A stretch of DNA of 64,000 bases from JAYQKL01 sp049890195 (GCA_049890195.1 JBMHBY010000003.1:124001-188000); one strand, 5' to 3'. Shown: positions 44,300 to 54,003, counted from the stretch's first letter. Translations and numbers: made by a program. The notes: generated by a model from the sequence alone, not told the origin.

Positions 44300-44758
44300 T
44301 CAGACACACCAGTCGGCTTTGCGCCCGCGATACGGTTTGGCCAGGCCCGTCTCGAGCAGCGCGTCTGACAGGGTGGCCCCGTCCGGGGATTGCGTGGTGG
44401 CCAGCACCCGCCCGGCATAGGTGCCGTAGGACACATTGACCAGACGCAGGCTGTCTTGCGCGAGCCAACGCGCTGCAAACGCCTTGGCCCGGCGGGCCAG
44501 GGTCTTTTCGGCGGTGCATTTGCCGTTCATTTCCGGGGTGTCAATATCGCGCAGGCGGATCTTGACCACGACATGCTGGTCCAACCAGACCGGAATGCGG
44601 GCGCGGAAGGTGTCGCCGTCAAGCACTTCAAGCACCTCAAAGCTGAACGGGCCCGGCAGGAACGGCCGCTTATAGGGTTTGGCCTCTAATGCTGCCAATG
44701 GGGCGATTGTCACCAACGTTACAATCAAGAGTTGTATTAATAGAAACATTCTTGCCAT
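44300..44758 (-). CDS. Secreted thermonuclease (SNase)-like protein
   Basis: 152 aa. Signal peptide (about 1-26), then the SNase fold: VLDGDTFRARIPVW (Ca-binding Asp), KIRLRDIDTPEMNGKC (catalytic Arg region), LARRAKAFAARWL and GRVLAT. It probably cleaves DNA/RNA outside the cytoplasm. It converges with acs, four bases apart. Confidence 0.88.
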   Translation of the reverse strand: MARMFLLIQLLIVTLVTIAPLAALEAKPYKRPFLPGPFSFEVLEVLDGDTFRARIPVWLDQHVVVKIRLRDIDTPEMNGKCTAEKTLARRAKAFAARWLAQDSLRLVNVSYGTYAGRVLATTQSPDGATLSDALLETGLAKPYRGRKADWCV

Positions 44759-44842
44759 AAGAGAAGACTAGCCCATCTGTCTTTACTGTGCAAAATCCAG
44801 TTCCGGCTTGCGCCGCAGATGCAAACCCGTCACCATGCAAGC

Positions 44843-45787
44843 ATGAAACCCCTTAAAAAAAGACTGATCCGGCTTTTGCTGCTGACACTCGGGTTTGTCA
44901 CCCTGGCCGTCATCGCCATGGCGGTTCAATACAGGGTCAATGTCACCCCGCGACCGGCGCATGGGGTTCTAGAGCAAATCACGCATGTGTCCCGCCACGG
45001 CGATGTGACCTTGAGCTTTCATGCCGGGGCGGGGGCCGGCCCAAAAGATCAAACCCCGGTGCTGATTTTGATGCCGAGCCTTGGCCGTCCGGCCAGCGAC
45101 TTCAATGAATTGGCCGCCGCGCTCAACCATGCCGGTTACGCCACCTATGCGCTGGAGCCACGCGGCATGATGGATGACGGCGGCCTGGTGACCGATGACA
45201 TCACGCTGTTTGATCTGGCCGATGACGTGGCGGCGCTGATCGACCACCTGCAGGAAACAGACAGGCTGGCCGGCAAAGATGTGGTCCTGCTCGGCCACGC
45301 TTTCGGCAACCGCGTCGCCCGCGCCGCAGCGACCAAATATCCTGACAAAGTTGAGAAAGTCATCCTGCTGGCGGCGGGCGGCAAAGCGCCGCTCAGACCG
45401 GCGGCTGAAAAGGCCCTGATTCAGTCCTTCTGGATTTTCCTGCCCGACAGTTGGCGCCGCCCAAGGGTCAAATATGCGTTTTTTGCCGACGACAACACTG
45501 TACCGGCATATTGGATGACCGGCTGGAGCATACCGGCCTCCCTCACCCAAGCCAGCGCCACGGCCAGCACGCCCTTTGACCAATGGCGGGCGGCGGGGGG
45601 GAAACCGCTGTTCATCATCCAAGGGGCTGCAGATAGATTGGCACCGCCCGCAACATCCGGCGATGTGCTGAAACGCCACCTGCCGGAGCAAGTGACACTG
45701 GTGACACTGGAAAACGCCGGACATGCCCTGCTGCCTGAACAGCCGGCGCTGATTGAAGCGGCGGTGTTGTCAGTCCTCGGCCAATGA
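44843..45787 (+). CDS. Alpha/beta-hydrolase-fold protein lacking the nucleophile serine
   Basis: 314 aa from ATG 44843. An N-terminal membrane anchor (about 8-28) precedes an alpha/beta-hydrolase domain. The nucleophile elbow reads LLGHAFGNRVA, with Ala where Ser is required. The later acid (IIQGAADRLAPP) and histidine (ENAGHALLPEQP) are kept. It is therefore either non-enzymatic or uses another mechanism. An ATG at 44819 would add eight residues. Its stop faces the SDHAF4-like gene. Confidence 0.8.
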   Translation: MKPLKKRLIRLLLLTLGFVTLAVIAMAVQYRVNVTPRPAHGVLEQITHVSRHGDVTLSFHAGAGAGPKDQTPVLILMPSLGRPASDFNELAAALNHAGYATYALEPRGMMDDGGLVTDDITLFDLADDVAALIDHLQETDRLAGKDVVLLGHAFGNRVARAAATKYPDKVEKVILLAAGGKAPLRPAAEKALIQSFWIFLPDSWRRPRVKYAFFADDNTVPAYWMTGWSIPASLTQASATASTPFDQWRAAGGKPLFIIQGAADRLAPPATSGDVLKRHLPEQVTLVTLENAGHALLPEQPALIEAAVLSVLGQ

Positions 45788-45792
45788 CGGCC

Positions 45793-45978
45793 TTAAAAGT
45801 CTGAAATGATGCCCTCTTTTTCCCAATCCCCATAGCGGGTCGGTTCCGGACCTTCCTGCCCGCCGGTCTCTTTCGGCGTCTCACGCTTCTGCTCGGCCGC
45901 GCGGCGTTCCGCCGCTTCCGCAAGAGCGCGGCGGGCGGCCTGTTTCCGGTTTTTTTCAGCTTTGGTTGACTCGGTCAT
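45793..45978 (-). CDS. DUF1674 / succinate dehydrogenase assembly factor 4 homologue
   Basis: 61 aa. Lys/Arg/Ala-rich N-terminus and the family signature at the C-terminus: EGPEPTRYGDWEKEGIISDF. SDHAF4 proteins assist flavination or assembly of the succinate dehydrogenase flavoprotein in mitochondria and alphaproteobacteria. The start at 45978 is favoured; a frame to 46005 overlaps the upstream region of rsmB. The sdh genes are not in this window. Confidence 0.88.
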   Translation of the reverse strand: MTESTKAEKNRKQAARRALAEAAERRAAEQKRETPKETGGQEGPEPTRYGDWEKEGIISDF

Positions 45979-46031
45979 GGACTTAATATGGGGTCTTGCA
46001 CGCAACCTGCCAAGGTGGTCTAACTCTTTTC

Positions 46032-47360
46032 ATGCAAAAACACACCCGCTCCGGACAATCGCGCCCCAAACGACCGGCCAAACCCAATCTGCGCCGCCAG
46101 GCCGCCGCCATGCTGGCCGCCATTGAGCGTGGCAAAACACTGGATGAGGCAACGGACCGGCTCGACGGCCTTTCCGCCGCCGACCGGGGGCTGGCCAGAG
46201 CCATGGTCATGCTGGCGTTGCGTCACCGCGGTGAGATCGCCGCCCTGTTGACGCGGCACATGAAGCGGGCGATCCCGCCCCGCCCGCATCTGGCCAAAGC
46301 CCTGCTGCATCTGGGCGTGACGCAAATCTGCCTGATGGATGTCCCGGCGCATGCTGCCGTCGGTGAAACGGTCAAAGCCTGCGGACGCCAGGAACAGCCC
46401 TATCGCGGACTGATCAACGCCGTGTTGCGCAAGCTGGCCGACCAGAATGAAGCGGATCACCGCCTGCCAGATGACCCGGGCCTGAACATGCCGGAGTGGA
46501 TGATGGCGCAATGGGCTGACCATTACGGGCCGGGAAAAGCGGCTCAGATTGCCGTCATGCACCGCCACCGCCCGCCGCTCGACCTGTGCTTCAAATCGCC
46601 GGACAAGGCCGCCGCCTGGCTGACGCAAAATCCGGACAGCGCGACCCAGCTCGGCCCGACCCATATCAGACTGGCCGAAGCCGGGCGCGTTGAGGATTTG
46701 CCGGGCTTCCATGACGGCGACTGGTGGATACAGGACGTGGCCGCCGGCCTGCCGGCGCAATTGCTGATGGGCAGCCTGCCCGCCAAACCCGGTACCATTC
46801 TGGATTTATGTGCGGCGCCGGGCGGCAAAACACTGCAACTGGCGGCCGCCGGCCATGAGGTCACGGCCCTGGATGTCTCCACAAGCCGGCTCAAGCGGTT
46901 GACGGAGAACCTCAGCCGCACCCGATTAACAGCCAACACCGTGGCCGCCGATGCCCTCGACTGGACACCGGATCACCCTTTCGATGCGATTTTGTTGGAT
47001 GCCCCCTGCTCGGCAACCGGCACCATCCGCCGCCACCCCGACCTCCCCCTGCATCGGCGCCCCGGCTACACCGCCAAGCTGACCGTGCTGCAGGATGCCC
47101 TGCTCAACCGTGCCGCCGGCTGGCTGAAGCCCGGCGGCCTGTTGCTCTATGCCACCTGCTCGCTTGATCCGCAGGAGGGGGAACGGCGCAGCGCAGCGTT
47201 TCTGGCGCGCCAGACCGGGATGCAGCCGCAGGCTCTGCCGGACACGCCGTTTGCCCGTGCCTTCATCACCGGACATGAATTGCGCACCACACCGGCGGAT
47301 CTTGTGCACGAGGGTGGAATGGACGGCTTTTATGCAGCCTTGATGCGGCACGCCGACTGA
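46032..47360 (+). CDS. rsmB: RsmB-family rRNA cytosine-C5 methyltransferase
   Basis: 442 aa. The N-terminal NusB-like helical domain (about 15-145) includes GLARAMVMLALRHRGE and LHLGVTQICLMD. The SAM-dependent methyltransferase domain has DLCAAPGGKTLQLA, ALDVSTSRLKRL, the catalytic-Cys motif LLDAPCSATGTIRRHPD and YATCSLDPQEGE. Likely modifies C967 of 16S rRNA. It heads the run sulfotransferase-rpe-heparinase-purH. Confidence 0.92.
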   Translation: MQKHTRSGQSRPKRPAKPNLRRQAAAMLAAIERGKTLDEATDRLDGLSAADRGLARAMVMLALRHRGEIAALLTRHMKRAIPPRPHLAKALLHLGVTQICLMDVPAHAAVGETVKACGRQEQPYRGLINAVLRKLADQNEADHRLPDDPGLNMPEWMMAQWADHYGPGKAAQIAVMHRHRPPLDLCFKSPDKAAAWLTQNPDSATQLGPTHIRLAEAGRVEDLPGFHDGDWWIQDVAAGLPAQLLMGSLPAKPGTILDLCAAPGGKTLQLAAAGHEVTALDVSTSRLKRLTENLSRTRLTANTVAADALDWTPDHPFDAILLDAPCSATGTIRRHPDLPLHRRPGYTAKLTVLQDALLNRAAGWLKPGGLLLYATCSLDPQEGERRSAAFLARQTGMQPQALPDTPFARAFITGHELRTTPADLVHEGGMDGFYAALMRHAD

Positions 47361-47456
47361 ACCGGACCGGATAATTTTTCATACGCAATCTTTGCTTGCA
47401 CATTTTTGCCGGCTGCCTTAAGCAATAATTAAGCATCCAAGAATAAGAAGAACATC

Positions 47457-49262
47457 ATGCTTGACCAAAACACGCGGCCCGCAACGGGGCCCAGCGCTTC
47501 TGAAAAGCGTATCCTCACCGACCTGATCAAAGCCGAGAAACTCGACCAGGCCACCAGATATACGGAAAAGCTGCTGCAGGCATATCCCGGCAACACCCTG
47601 CTTTTGAAGGGTCTGGGGATGCTGCATCAGCTCAACGGCGACACCCGGGCCGCAGCTGAAATTCTGCAGCAGCAGATTGGACGCGCCCCGGATGATACCG
47701 CTGCCCTGGAGCGGTTGGGCCAATGCCAGACGGATCTCGGGGAGCATGAAGCCGCGCTGGCAACATGGCAAATGCTGCTGCAGCTGGCCCCGGACAGTCT
47801 TGCCGGCTTGTGCGGTCTTGGTTCCACCTACAACCTGCTGGAGCTTTATCACAGGGCCGCAGACCAGTTTGAACAGGCGCTGGCGCTGGCTCCCGACAAT
47901 GACGAGATTGCCGAGGTGCTGGCCAACACCTATCTGGAAAGCCGGCAATATGACCGTGCCGTGGCGCATTATCAGACCCTGCTGCCGAAGCGGCCAAAGG
48001 ATGGACGCCTGCTCCTCAACCTGTCCGATGCACTTTCCCATATTGACCGCATAGAGGAGGCGCTGACGGTTTGCGCACAAGCCATCAAGGCGGATCCGAA
48101 ACTGGCCCGGGCGCATGTGCTCAAGGGCAATATATGTGCCATGACCGGCGACACCAAAAAGGCGCAGGCCAGCCTCGCCAAGGCGCTCAAATTGGAGCCG
48201 GACAATGTGCCGGCCCTCAGCGCTGTGGTGCACAAAACCAAAATCACCAAAGCCAATGCCGGAAAATACATGCCGGCATTGGAAAAAAATCTTGCCAAGC
48301 GGTCGCTCCCCCCAAAGCAGAAGGCGATTTGCGCCTTTGCGCTGGGCAAGGCGGCCCACGACCTGAAAGACACCCAAAAAGCCTTCGGCTTTTGGAAAAA
48401 GGCCAACACCTTGCAGCTGAAGGCCGACCCGTATGACGAGTCCAGAACCCTCAGGCGCTTTGAGGTTTTGAAGCACATTTTTGCACCGGTGACATTTGAC
48501 GCCCTGAACCCGCAGGAGGCCCATCCCGCACCCAAGCCGGGCGACAAACAGCTGATCTTCATTGTCGGGATGCCGCGCTCAGGGACCACCCTGACGGAGC
48601 AGATTTTGTCCAGCCATTCAGCGGTTTACGGCGCCGGCGAACTGAATGTGATGAATCAGGTGACGGAGGAGCTGATGTATTATTTCACCCGACAACCGGA
48701 CGTGAAGCTGATTGACCGCGCTTTTGGGTCAATCGGGCGCGACTATCTGGACGCCATTGCCGCCATGAACATTGAAGAGCCTTATGTCGTCGACAAGCTG
48801 CCGCATAATTTCCTGCGCCTGGGCTTTATCCGGGCCGCGTTTCCGGAGGCCAAAATCATCCACACCAACCGTGACCCGATGGCCGTGTGCTGGTCGAACT
48901 ATCACCGGTTCTTTCCGGCCAAGGGCATGAATTTCGGCAACGCGCTGGACACATTGGGCACCTATTACCGGCACTACCAGGATTTGATGGATTTCTGGCG
49001 GCGTAAGTTCGGCGCCACCATTTATGAGCTGGATTATGACCGCCTGACCCATAATCAAGAGCCGGAAACCCGGGCCCTGCTTGATTTCTGCGGACTGGAA
49101 TTTGAACCTGATTGCCTTGATTTTCACAAATCCGCCCGCCCGATCCGCACCGCCAGCCGGGACCAGGTGCGCCGTAAAATGTACACTGGCAGCACCAAGG
49201 AATGGCAGGTTTTCGAGCGGCACCTCACGCTGTTGAAAAAAGCGCTGGAGCGGGCTGACTGA
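47457..49262 (+). CDS. TPR-repeat sulfotransferase
   Basis: 601 aa. TPR repeats (about 15-290) are visible as helical pairs such as LAPDSLAGLCGLGSTYNLLE and VLANTYLESRQYDRAVAHYQ. A sulfotransferase domain (about 355-595) has the 5'-phosphosulfate motif VGMPRSGTTLTEQIL at about 368-382 and the 3'-phosphate segment HTNRDPMAVCWSNYHRFF. No signal peptide is seen, so it should act in the cytosol with PAPS. CysDNC encoded 5.6 kb downstream makes PAPS. Acceptor unknown. Confidence 0.88.
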   Translation: MLDQNTRPATGPSASEKRILTDLIKAEKLDQATRYTEKLLQAYPGNTLLLKGLGMLHQLNGDTRAAAEILQQQIGRAPDDTAALERLGQCQTDLGEHEAALATWQMLLQLAPDSLAGLCGLGSTYNLLELYHRAADQFEQALALAPDNDEIAEVLANTYLESRQYDRAVAHYQTLLPKRPKDGRLLLNLSDALSHIDRIEEALTVCAQAIKADPKLARAHVLKGNICAMTGDTKKAQASLAKALKLEPDNVPALSAVVHKTKITKANAGKYMPALEKNLAKRSLPPKQKAICAFALGKAAHDLKDTQKAFGFWKKANTLQLKADPYDESRTLRRFEVLKHIFAPVTFDALNPQEAHPAPKPGDKQLIFIVGMPRSGTTLTEQILSSHSAVYGAGELNVMNQVTEELMYYFTRQPDVKLIDRAFGSIGRDYLDAIAAMNIEEPYVVDKLPHNFLRLGFIRAAFPEAKIIHTNRDPMAVCWSNYHRFFPAKGMNFGNALDTLGTYYRHYQDLMDFWRRKFGATIYELDYDRLTHNQEPETRALLDFCGLEFEPDCLDFHKSARPIRTASRDQVRRKMYTGSTKEWQVFERHLTLLKKALERAD

Positions 49263-49345
49263 CCCACAGGGGCCTGCGGTTTGCTTGCGCAGGAGAACGA
49301 ACTGGTATATTCAGAAATCAGCGCGTTCAATGAGGAATGTCTCCA

Positions 49346-50014
49346 ATGTCCGACGACTCAAACACCGTCAAAATCTCACCTTCAATCCTGTCCGCCGACT
49401 TCGCCCGTCTGGGTGAAGAGGTTGCGGCGATTTGTGCGGCGGGCTGTGATTATGTGCATGTGGACGTCATGGACGGGCATTTTGTCCCGAACATCACCAT
49501 TGGCCCGGATGTGGTCGCCGCCCTCAAGCCGCACGCCACCAAGCCGCTGGATGTGCACCTGATGATTGCGCCGGTTGACCCCTATATCGAGGCATTTGCC
49601 GGGGCCGGGGCCGACATCATCACGTTCCATCCCGAAGCCGGACCGCATCCGCACCGCACGGTCCAGGCCATCAAGGGGGCGGGCTGTCGGGCCGGCATAT
49701 CCCTGAATCCGGCGACACCGGTTGCCGCCGTGGAGGAGCTGATGGGTGACATAGACCTTATTCTGGTCATGTCAGTGAACCCCGGTTTCGGCGGCCAGAA
49801 ATTCATTGCCTCTCAGCTGGACAAAATCACCCGACTGCGGGCGATGATCCAGGCCAGCGGGCGCGACATTGAGCTTGAGGTGGATGGCGGCATCAACCGC
49901 GACAATGCATCTGACGTCATTGCGGCCGGGGCCAATGTGCTGGTCGCCGGCACCGCCACCTTTGCAGGCGGGCCGGACCAATACGCAGACAACATCAAGG
50001 CGTTGCGGGGTTGA
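49346..50014 (+). CDS. rpe: Ribulose-phosphate 3-epimerase
   Basis: Interconverts ribulose 5-phosphate and xylulose 5-phosphate. 222 aa TIM barrel: SPSILSADFARLGEE, DVMDGHFVPNITIGPDV, MSVNPGFGGQKFI, EVDGGINRDNA, with metal and phosphate-binding residues in place. ATG 49346 has GAGGA nine bases upstream; ATG 49337 would sit directly on that sequence. The heparinase gene begins 15 bases after the stop. Confidence 0.96.
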   Translation: MSDDSNTVKISPSILSADFARLGEEVAAICAAGCDYVHVDVMDGHFVPNITIGPDVVAALKPHATKPLDVHLMIAPVDPYIEAFAGAGADIITFHPEAGPHPHRTVQAIKGAGCRAGISLNPATPVAAVEELMGDIDLILVMSVNPGFGGQKFIASQLDKITRLRAMIQASGRDIELEVDGGINRDNASDVIAAGANVLVAGTATFAGGPDQYADNIKALRG

Positions 50015-50029
50015 CCCGGAACCGGCCTG

Positions 50030-51667
50030 ATGACAATGCGCCCCAAGACGGACACCCTCAACAGACTGCTTCATAAAACCCGCGTCCTGTCCTTGCAGAC
50101 GCTCAACACCCGTTTTCTGCTGAAGAGCAAAATAGAGGATCTGCTCAGCCCGTTCCCTGTGTCCCTGCTTCCGGCCAATCCGGAACTTGGTCAGGCCTGG
50201 CTGTCCGGCGACTACCCACTCAAGGGCGGCATCCTCAAAAACCAGAGCCAGCCCCCCTTTGACTGCCCGCCGCCCAATGCAGAATGGCTGGCACATCTTT
50301 ATGCCTTTGACTGGCTCACCCATGTCTGCGCGCTGGAGCACCCCCACGCCGACGCCCTTGTCAAACACGCTGTCCAGCATTGGACAAGCCGGAAACCGTT
50401 TCATGACGCAACAGCGTGGGCACCGGAAATTGTGGCGCGGCGGTTCATCAGTCTGAGCGCCTGCAGCCCCCACATCCTGCCTCTTTTGACCAGTCAGGGC
50501 CGCATCGACTTCACCCACAGCCTGAACATCGACGCCCGTTATCTGGCAAAATCTACAGCTCTTGCCCAAGACGGCCTGCCACGGCTGATCAGTTGCGCCG
50601 GCTATGTTTTTTCCACCTTTGCCCTGAACAACGGCACGGTGCGGCTCAATCACGCCATGTCGCAACTGACCCGCGAGTTGAAACGTCAGGTGCAGCCGGA
50701 CGGCCTGCATGTCAGCCGGGCACCGGACGCCATGATGGGCGTATTGCCGGTTCTCCTGACCATTCAGGATGAATTGAAACGCCGGCAGCTTTCCGTTCCG
50801 CCTGTCGTCTCCGAGAGCATCAAACAGGCCGGCGCCGCTCTGAAGTTCATGCAGCATCGCGATGGACATTTGTCCGTTTTCCAGGGCGGGTTGGAATTGG
50901 GGCCGTTCACAGGGGCTTCAAAACCCTATTTGAACGCACTGATCAAGCTGTGCGGCATCCACCGCAACCCCAAACATGGGTATTTGCCGGCCGGCCAGTA
51001 TTATCGCGTGGAGGCGGGCAAGACCCTCCTGCTGATGGATGCGGGGGCCGGCCGCACAGCGGACAGCCATCTTGCCCCAACCGCTTTTGAAATGTCCCGG
51101 GGCGGTCATCGCGTCATTGTGAACTGCGGCCCGAATTATGTCCACGGCGAGAATTGGCGCCAAGCCTCACGTCAGGCCGCGGCCCATTCGGTTCTGGGTC
51201 TTGCTGCACCTGTCCCGGAGGGTCAAAAAGTCAAAGTGACCTCCAAACGGCTTGAAGACCAGAACGCCGTCTGGCTTGAAACTTCACATGATATGTACAA
51301 AAGCAGCCACGGGACCGAGGTGCACCGGCGTTTGTTCATGCATCACAGCGGCGCCGACCTGCGCGGAGAGGAACTGGTCATGCCGGCCGGCTCTACACCC
51401 CTGAAGCCGGTTGCTTTTGCCCTGAGGCTGCATCTTCACCCCAACATCAAAGCCTCCGCCGTCGGCAGCGGGAACACCATTCTGCTGGCCTTGCCCAATG
51501 GTGAGGGCTGGCAGTTTACGGCCGGCGGAGGGGCCGCCCTGTCCCTGGATAAGAGTGTTTATATGGGCCAGAACGGAACACCCCGCCAGTGCCAGCAGAT
51601 TGTTTTGAGCGGGCACGCCTCGGCGGACGGCCTTGTGTTAAAATGGGGTCTTAAATTGATGCGGTAA
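50030..51667 (+). CDS. Heparinase II/III family protein
   Basis: 545 aa. A helical toroid N-terminal half has WLSGDYPLKGGIL, FDWLTHVCALEHPHA and RRFISLSACSPHILP; the C-terminal beta-sandwich half has LLMDAGAGRTADSHLAPTAF in part and the VNCGPNYV core. The family includes polysaccharide lyases, but this alphaproteobacterial branch beside purH has no shown substrate. No clear signal peptide. Only 15 bases after rpe, so likely co-transcribed. Confidence 0.88.
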   Translation: MTMRPKTDTLNRLLHKTRVLSLQTLNTRFLLKSKIEDLLSPFPVSLLPANPELGQAWLSGDYPLKGGILKNQSQPPFDCPPPNAEWLAHLYAFDWLTHVCALEHPHADALVKHAVQHWTSRKPFHDATAWAPEIVARRFISLSACSPHILPLLTSQGRIDFTHSLNIDARYLAKSTALAQDGLPRLISCAGYVFSTFALNNGTVRLNHAMSQLTRELKRQVQPDGLHVSRAPDAMMGVLPVLLTIQDELKRRQLSVPPVVSESIKQAGAALKFMQHRDGHLSVFQGGLELGPFTGASKPYLNALIKLCGIHRNPKHGYLPAGQYYRVEAGKTLLLMDAGAGRTADSHLAPTAFEMSRGGHRVIVNCGPNYVHGENWRQASRQAAAHSVLGLAAPVPEGQKVKVTSKRLEDQNAVWLETSHDMYKSSHGTEVHRRLFMHHSGADLRGEELVMPAGSTPLKPVAFALRLHLHPNIKASAVGSGNTILLALPNGEGWQFTAGGGAALSLDKSVYMGQNGTPRQCQQIVLSGHASADGLVLKWGLKLMR

Positions 51668-51748
51668 GACGAAATCAGCTACGGGCGGTTGATTTATCCG
51701 GCCCGCCATGATAGCCGCTAGACAAAGATTTTGGTTGAGGAGTTCAGC

Positions 51749-53344
51749 ATGTCACAAGACAAACACCGTCCAGTTACACGGGCCTTGATATCGGTTTCAG
51801 ACAAATCCGGCATTATTGAGTTTGCCCAAAAACTCGCCGCACGCGGGGTTGAGCTTGTTTCAACCGGCGGCACGGCCAAACTGCTGGATGAGGCGGGTCT
51901 GGCGGTGAAAGATGTGTCGGAATTGACGGGTTTCCCGGAAATGATGGACGGCCGGGTCAAGACCCTGCACCCGATGGTGCATGGGGGGCTGCTCGCCATC
52001 CGCGGCAATACCGACCATGAAGGCGCCATGCAGGACCACAATATCGTGCCGATTGACATGCTGGTGGTGAACCTCTACCCGTTCGAGGCGACCTTGGCCG
52101 GCGGGGGCAGCTATGAAGACTGCGTTGAAAACATTGATATTGGCGGGCCGGCCATGATCCGGGCGGCATCAAAAAACCATGCGGATGTGACGGTTCTGGT
52201 TGACGGTGCCGATTATGAGGCTGTTTTGGCCGACATGGACGCACTGGACGGCGCCACATCACCCGCCCTGCGCCGCAGGCTGGCCCAAAAAGCTTATGCC
52301 CGCACCGCCGCCTATGATGCCGCCATTTCCAATTGGCTGGCTGATGAGCTGAACGAGACTGCACCGGCCTTCCGCGCCGTCGGCGGGGCCCTGCGGCAGA
52401 CATTGCGTTACGGCGAAAACCCGCACCAGCATGCAAGCTTCTATGTCAGCGGCGAGAACCGGCCCGGCGTCGCCACCGCGGAACAATTACAGGGCAAGGA
52501 GCTGTCCTACAACAACATCAATGACACCGATGCCGCTTTTGAGCTGGTCAGCGAATTTGACCCGGCTGAAACGGCCGCCTGCGCCATCATCAAACACGCC
52601 AATCCATGCGGTGTGGCGACCGGCGCCACCCTGGCGGATGCTTTTGACAAGGCCCTGACCTGCGATCCGGTCAGTGCCTTTGGCGGCATCATCGCCATGA
52701 ACAAGCCGCTGGATGAAGACACAGCCAACGCCATCACACAGCTGTTCACGGAAGTCATCATCGCCCCGGATGCGGATGACGCCGCACGCGCCGTTATCGC
52801 CGGCAAAAAGAATTTGCGGCTGCTCGTCACCGGCGGACTGGCCGACCCGATGGCGCCCGGCCTGTCCGTGCGTTCCGTCGCCGGCGGCTATCTGGTGCAG
52901 AACCGCGACAATGGGCGCATCACGGCAGGGGATGTCAAGGTTGTCACCAAACGGACACCAACGGAACAGGAGATGCTGGACTTGTTGTTCGCCTTCCGTG
53001 TCGCCAAACATGTGAAGTCCAACGCCATTGTTTATGCCAAAAATGGGGCGACAGTCGGGGTCGGGGCCGGACAAATGAGCCGGCTTGACAGCTCGCGCAT
53101 CGCCGCGCGGAAATCTGAGGATGCCGCCGCCGCCTGCGGGGCGTCCGAAGCCTTGGCCAAAGGCTCGGTCGTGGCGTCAGACGCATTTTTCCCGTTTGCT
53201 GACGGACTGTTGTCGGCGGCCGAGGCCGGCGCGACGGCGGTCATTCAGCCCGGAGGTTCAATTCGAGATGATGAGGTCATCGCCGCCGCTGACGAGGCAG
53301 GCCTCGCCATGGTGTTGACGGGCATGCGCCATTTCCGGCATTAA
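51749..53344 (+). CDS. purH: Bifunctional AICAR transformylase / IMP cyclohydrolase
   Basis: Last two steps of IMP synthesis. 531 aa. The IMP cyclohydrolase (MGS-like) domain (about 10-150) has ISVSDKSGI, STGGTAKLLDEAG and GRVKTLHPMVHGGLL. The AICAR transformylase domain has LRYGENPHQHASFY, KHANPCGVATG, SNAIVYAKNGATVGVGAGQM and the terminal TGMRHFRH. GAGGAG before ATG 51749 sets the start. Confidence 0.97.
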   Translation: MSQDKHRPVTRALISVSDKSGIIEFAQKLAARGVELVSTGGTAKLLDEAGLAVKDVSELTGFPEMMDGRVKTLHPMVHGGLLAIRGNTDHEGAMQDHNIVPIDMLVVNLYPFEATLAGGGSYEDCVENIDIGGPAMIRAASKNHADVTVLVDGADYEAVLADMDALDGATSPALRRRLAQKAYARTAAYDAAISNWLADELNETAPAFRAVGGALRQTLRYGENPHQHASFYVSGENRPGVATAEQLQGKELSYNNINDTDAAFELVSEFDPAETAACAIIKHANPCGVATGATLADAFDKALTCDPVSAFGGIIAMNKPLDEDTANAITQLFTEVIIAPDADDAARAVIAGKKNLRLLVTGGLADPMAPGLSVRSVAGGYLVQNRDNGRITAGDVKVVTKRTPTEQEMLDLLFAFRVAKHVKSNAIVYAKNGATVGVGAGQMSRLDSSRIAARKSEDAAAACGASEALAKGSVVASDAFFPFADGLLSAAEAGATAVIQPGGSIRDDEVIAAADEAGLAMVLTGMRHFRH

Positions 53345-53377
53345 TCCGGAGCAGAACGCACGCCCGCATCACCCCAA

Positions 53378-53833
53378 TCAGGTGTAAATCAGGGAAATGG
53401 TTTCTGCGACACAGGCCGGCTTATCTTCGCCTTCAATCTCGATGGTCATTTCAAAGGTGATCTGTGTGCCGCCGGCGGCTTCACCAATGGCCACAATCTT
53501 GCCCTTACCGCGGACCCGCGAGTCCACCTTGACCGGATTGATGAAGCGCACCTTGTTGAGGCCGTAATTCACGCCCATTTTGACGCCTTCCACGCGGTAA
53601 AGCTGGCTCCAGAACATCGGCGCCAAAGACAGCGTCAAAAAACCGTGGGCAATGGTTGTGCCAAACGGCGTCAGCTTGGCCGCCTCGGGATCAACATGAA
53701 TAAATTGATGGTCCTCTGTCGCATCGGCAAACATGTTGATGCGGTCCTGCTTGATGTCAATCCAGTCCGTCGGCTCAAGGTCTTTTCCCAGGTAATCCTG
53801 CAAAGCGTCTACATTTTCGATGATGGTGGTCAT
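53378..53833 (-). CDS. MaoC-like dehydratase (hotdog fold)
   Basis: 151 aa. The MaoC/(R)-specific hydratase pattern includes FADATEDHQFIHVDPEAA and PFGTTIAHGFLTLSLAP, with the catalytic Asp and His and an oxyanion Gly. It hydrates trans-2-enoyl-CoA to (R)-3-hydroxyacyl-CoA, substrate length unknown. It starts 171 bases from cysD on the other strand; the spacer contains a perfect palindrome. Confidence 0.9.
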   Translation of the reverse strand: MTTIIENVDALQDYLGKDLEPTDWIDIKQDRINMFADATEDHQFIHVDPEAAKLTPFGTTIAHGFLTLSLAPMFWSQLYRVEGVKMGVNYGLNKVRFINPVKVDSRVRGKGKIVAIGEAAGGTQITFEMTIEIEGEDKPACVAETISLIYT

Positions 53834-53918
53834 GGTTTCCCCCTAAATGAGTGTTTATCCGCTGCATCATGTCAGTTTTAGGGCAAGGGAACAAGTCTCA
53901 AGCCGGCCGAAATCATAA

Positions 53919-53936
53919 TTCGTACATTTGTACGAA
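53919..53936. promoter_or_regulatory. Perfect palindrome at the maoC/cysD divergent promoter
   Basis: TTCGTAC-ATTT-GTACGAA, seven-base arms with a four-base centre, six bases upstream of the cysD -35 box. Size and symmetry suit a TetR-type operator. A TetR regulator is the third gene of the cys operon; the link is inference. Confidence 0.5.
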
Positions 53937-53942
53937 ACGACA

Positions 53943-53971
53943 TTGACTTTTCCCTGGCCCGGCTCTACAAC
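53943..53971 (+). promoter_or_regulatory. Probable promoter of cysD
   Basis: -35 TTGACT (53943-53948), 17-base spacer, -10 TACAAC (53966-53971), about 33 bases before the cysD start. Confidence 0.55.
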
Positions 53972-54003
53972 CGCCGGTAACCCTTAACTACAAAAGTTCT
54001 GCC

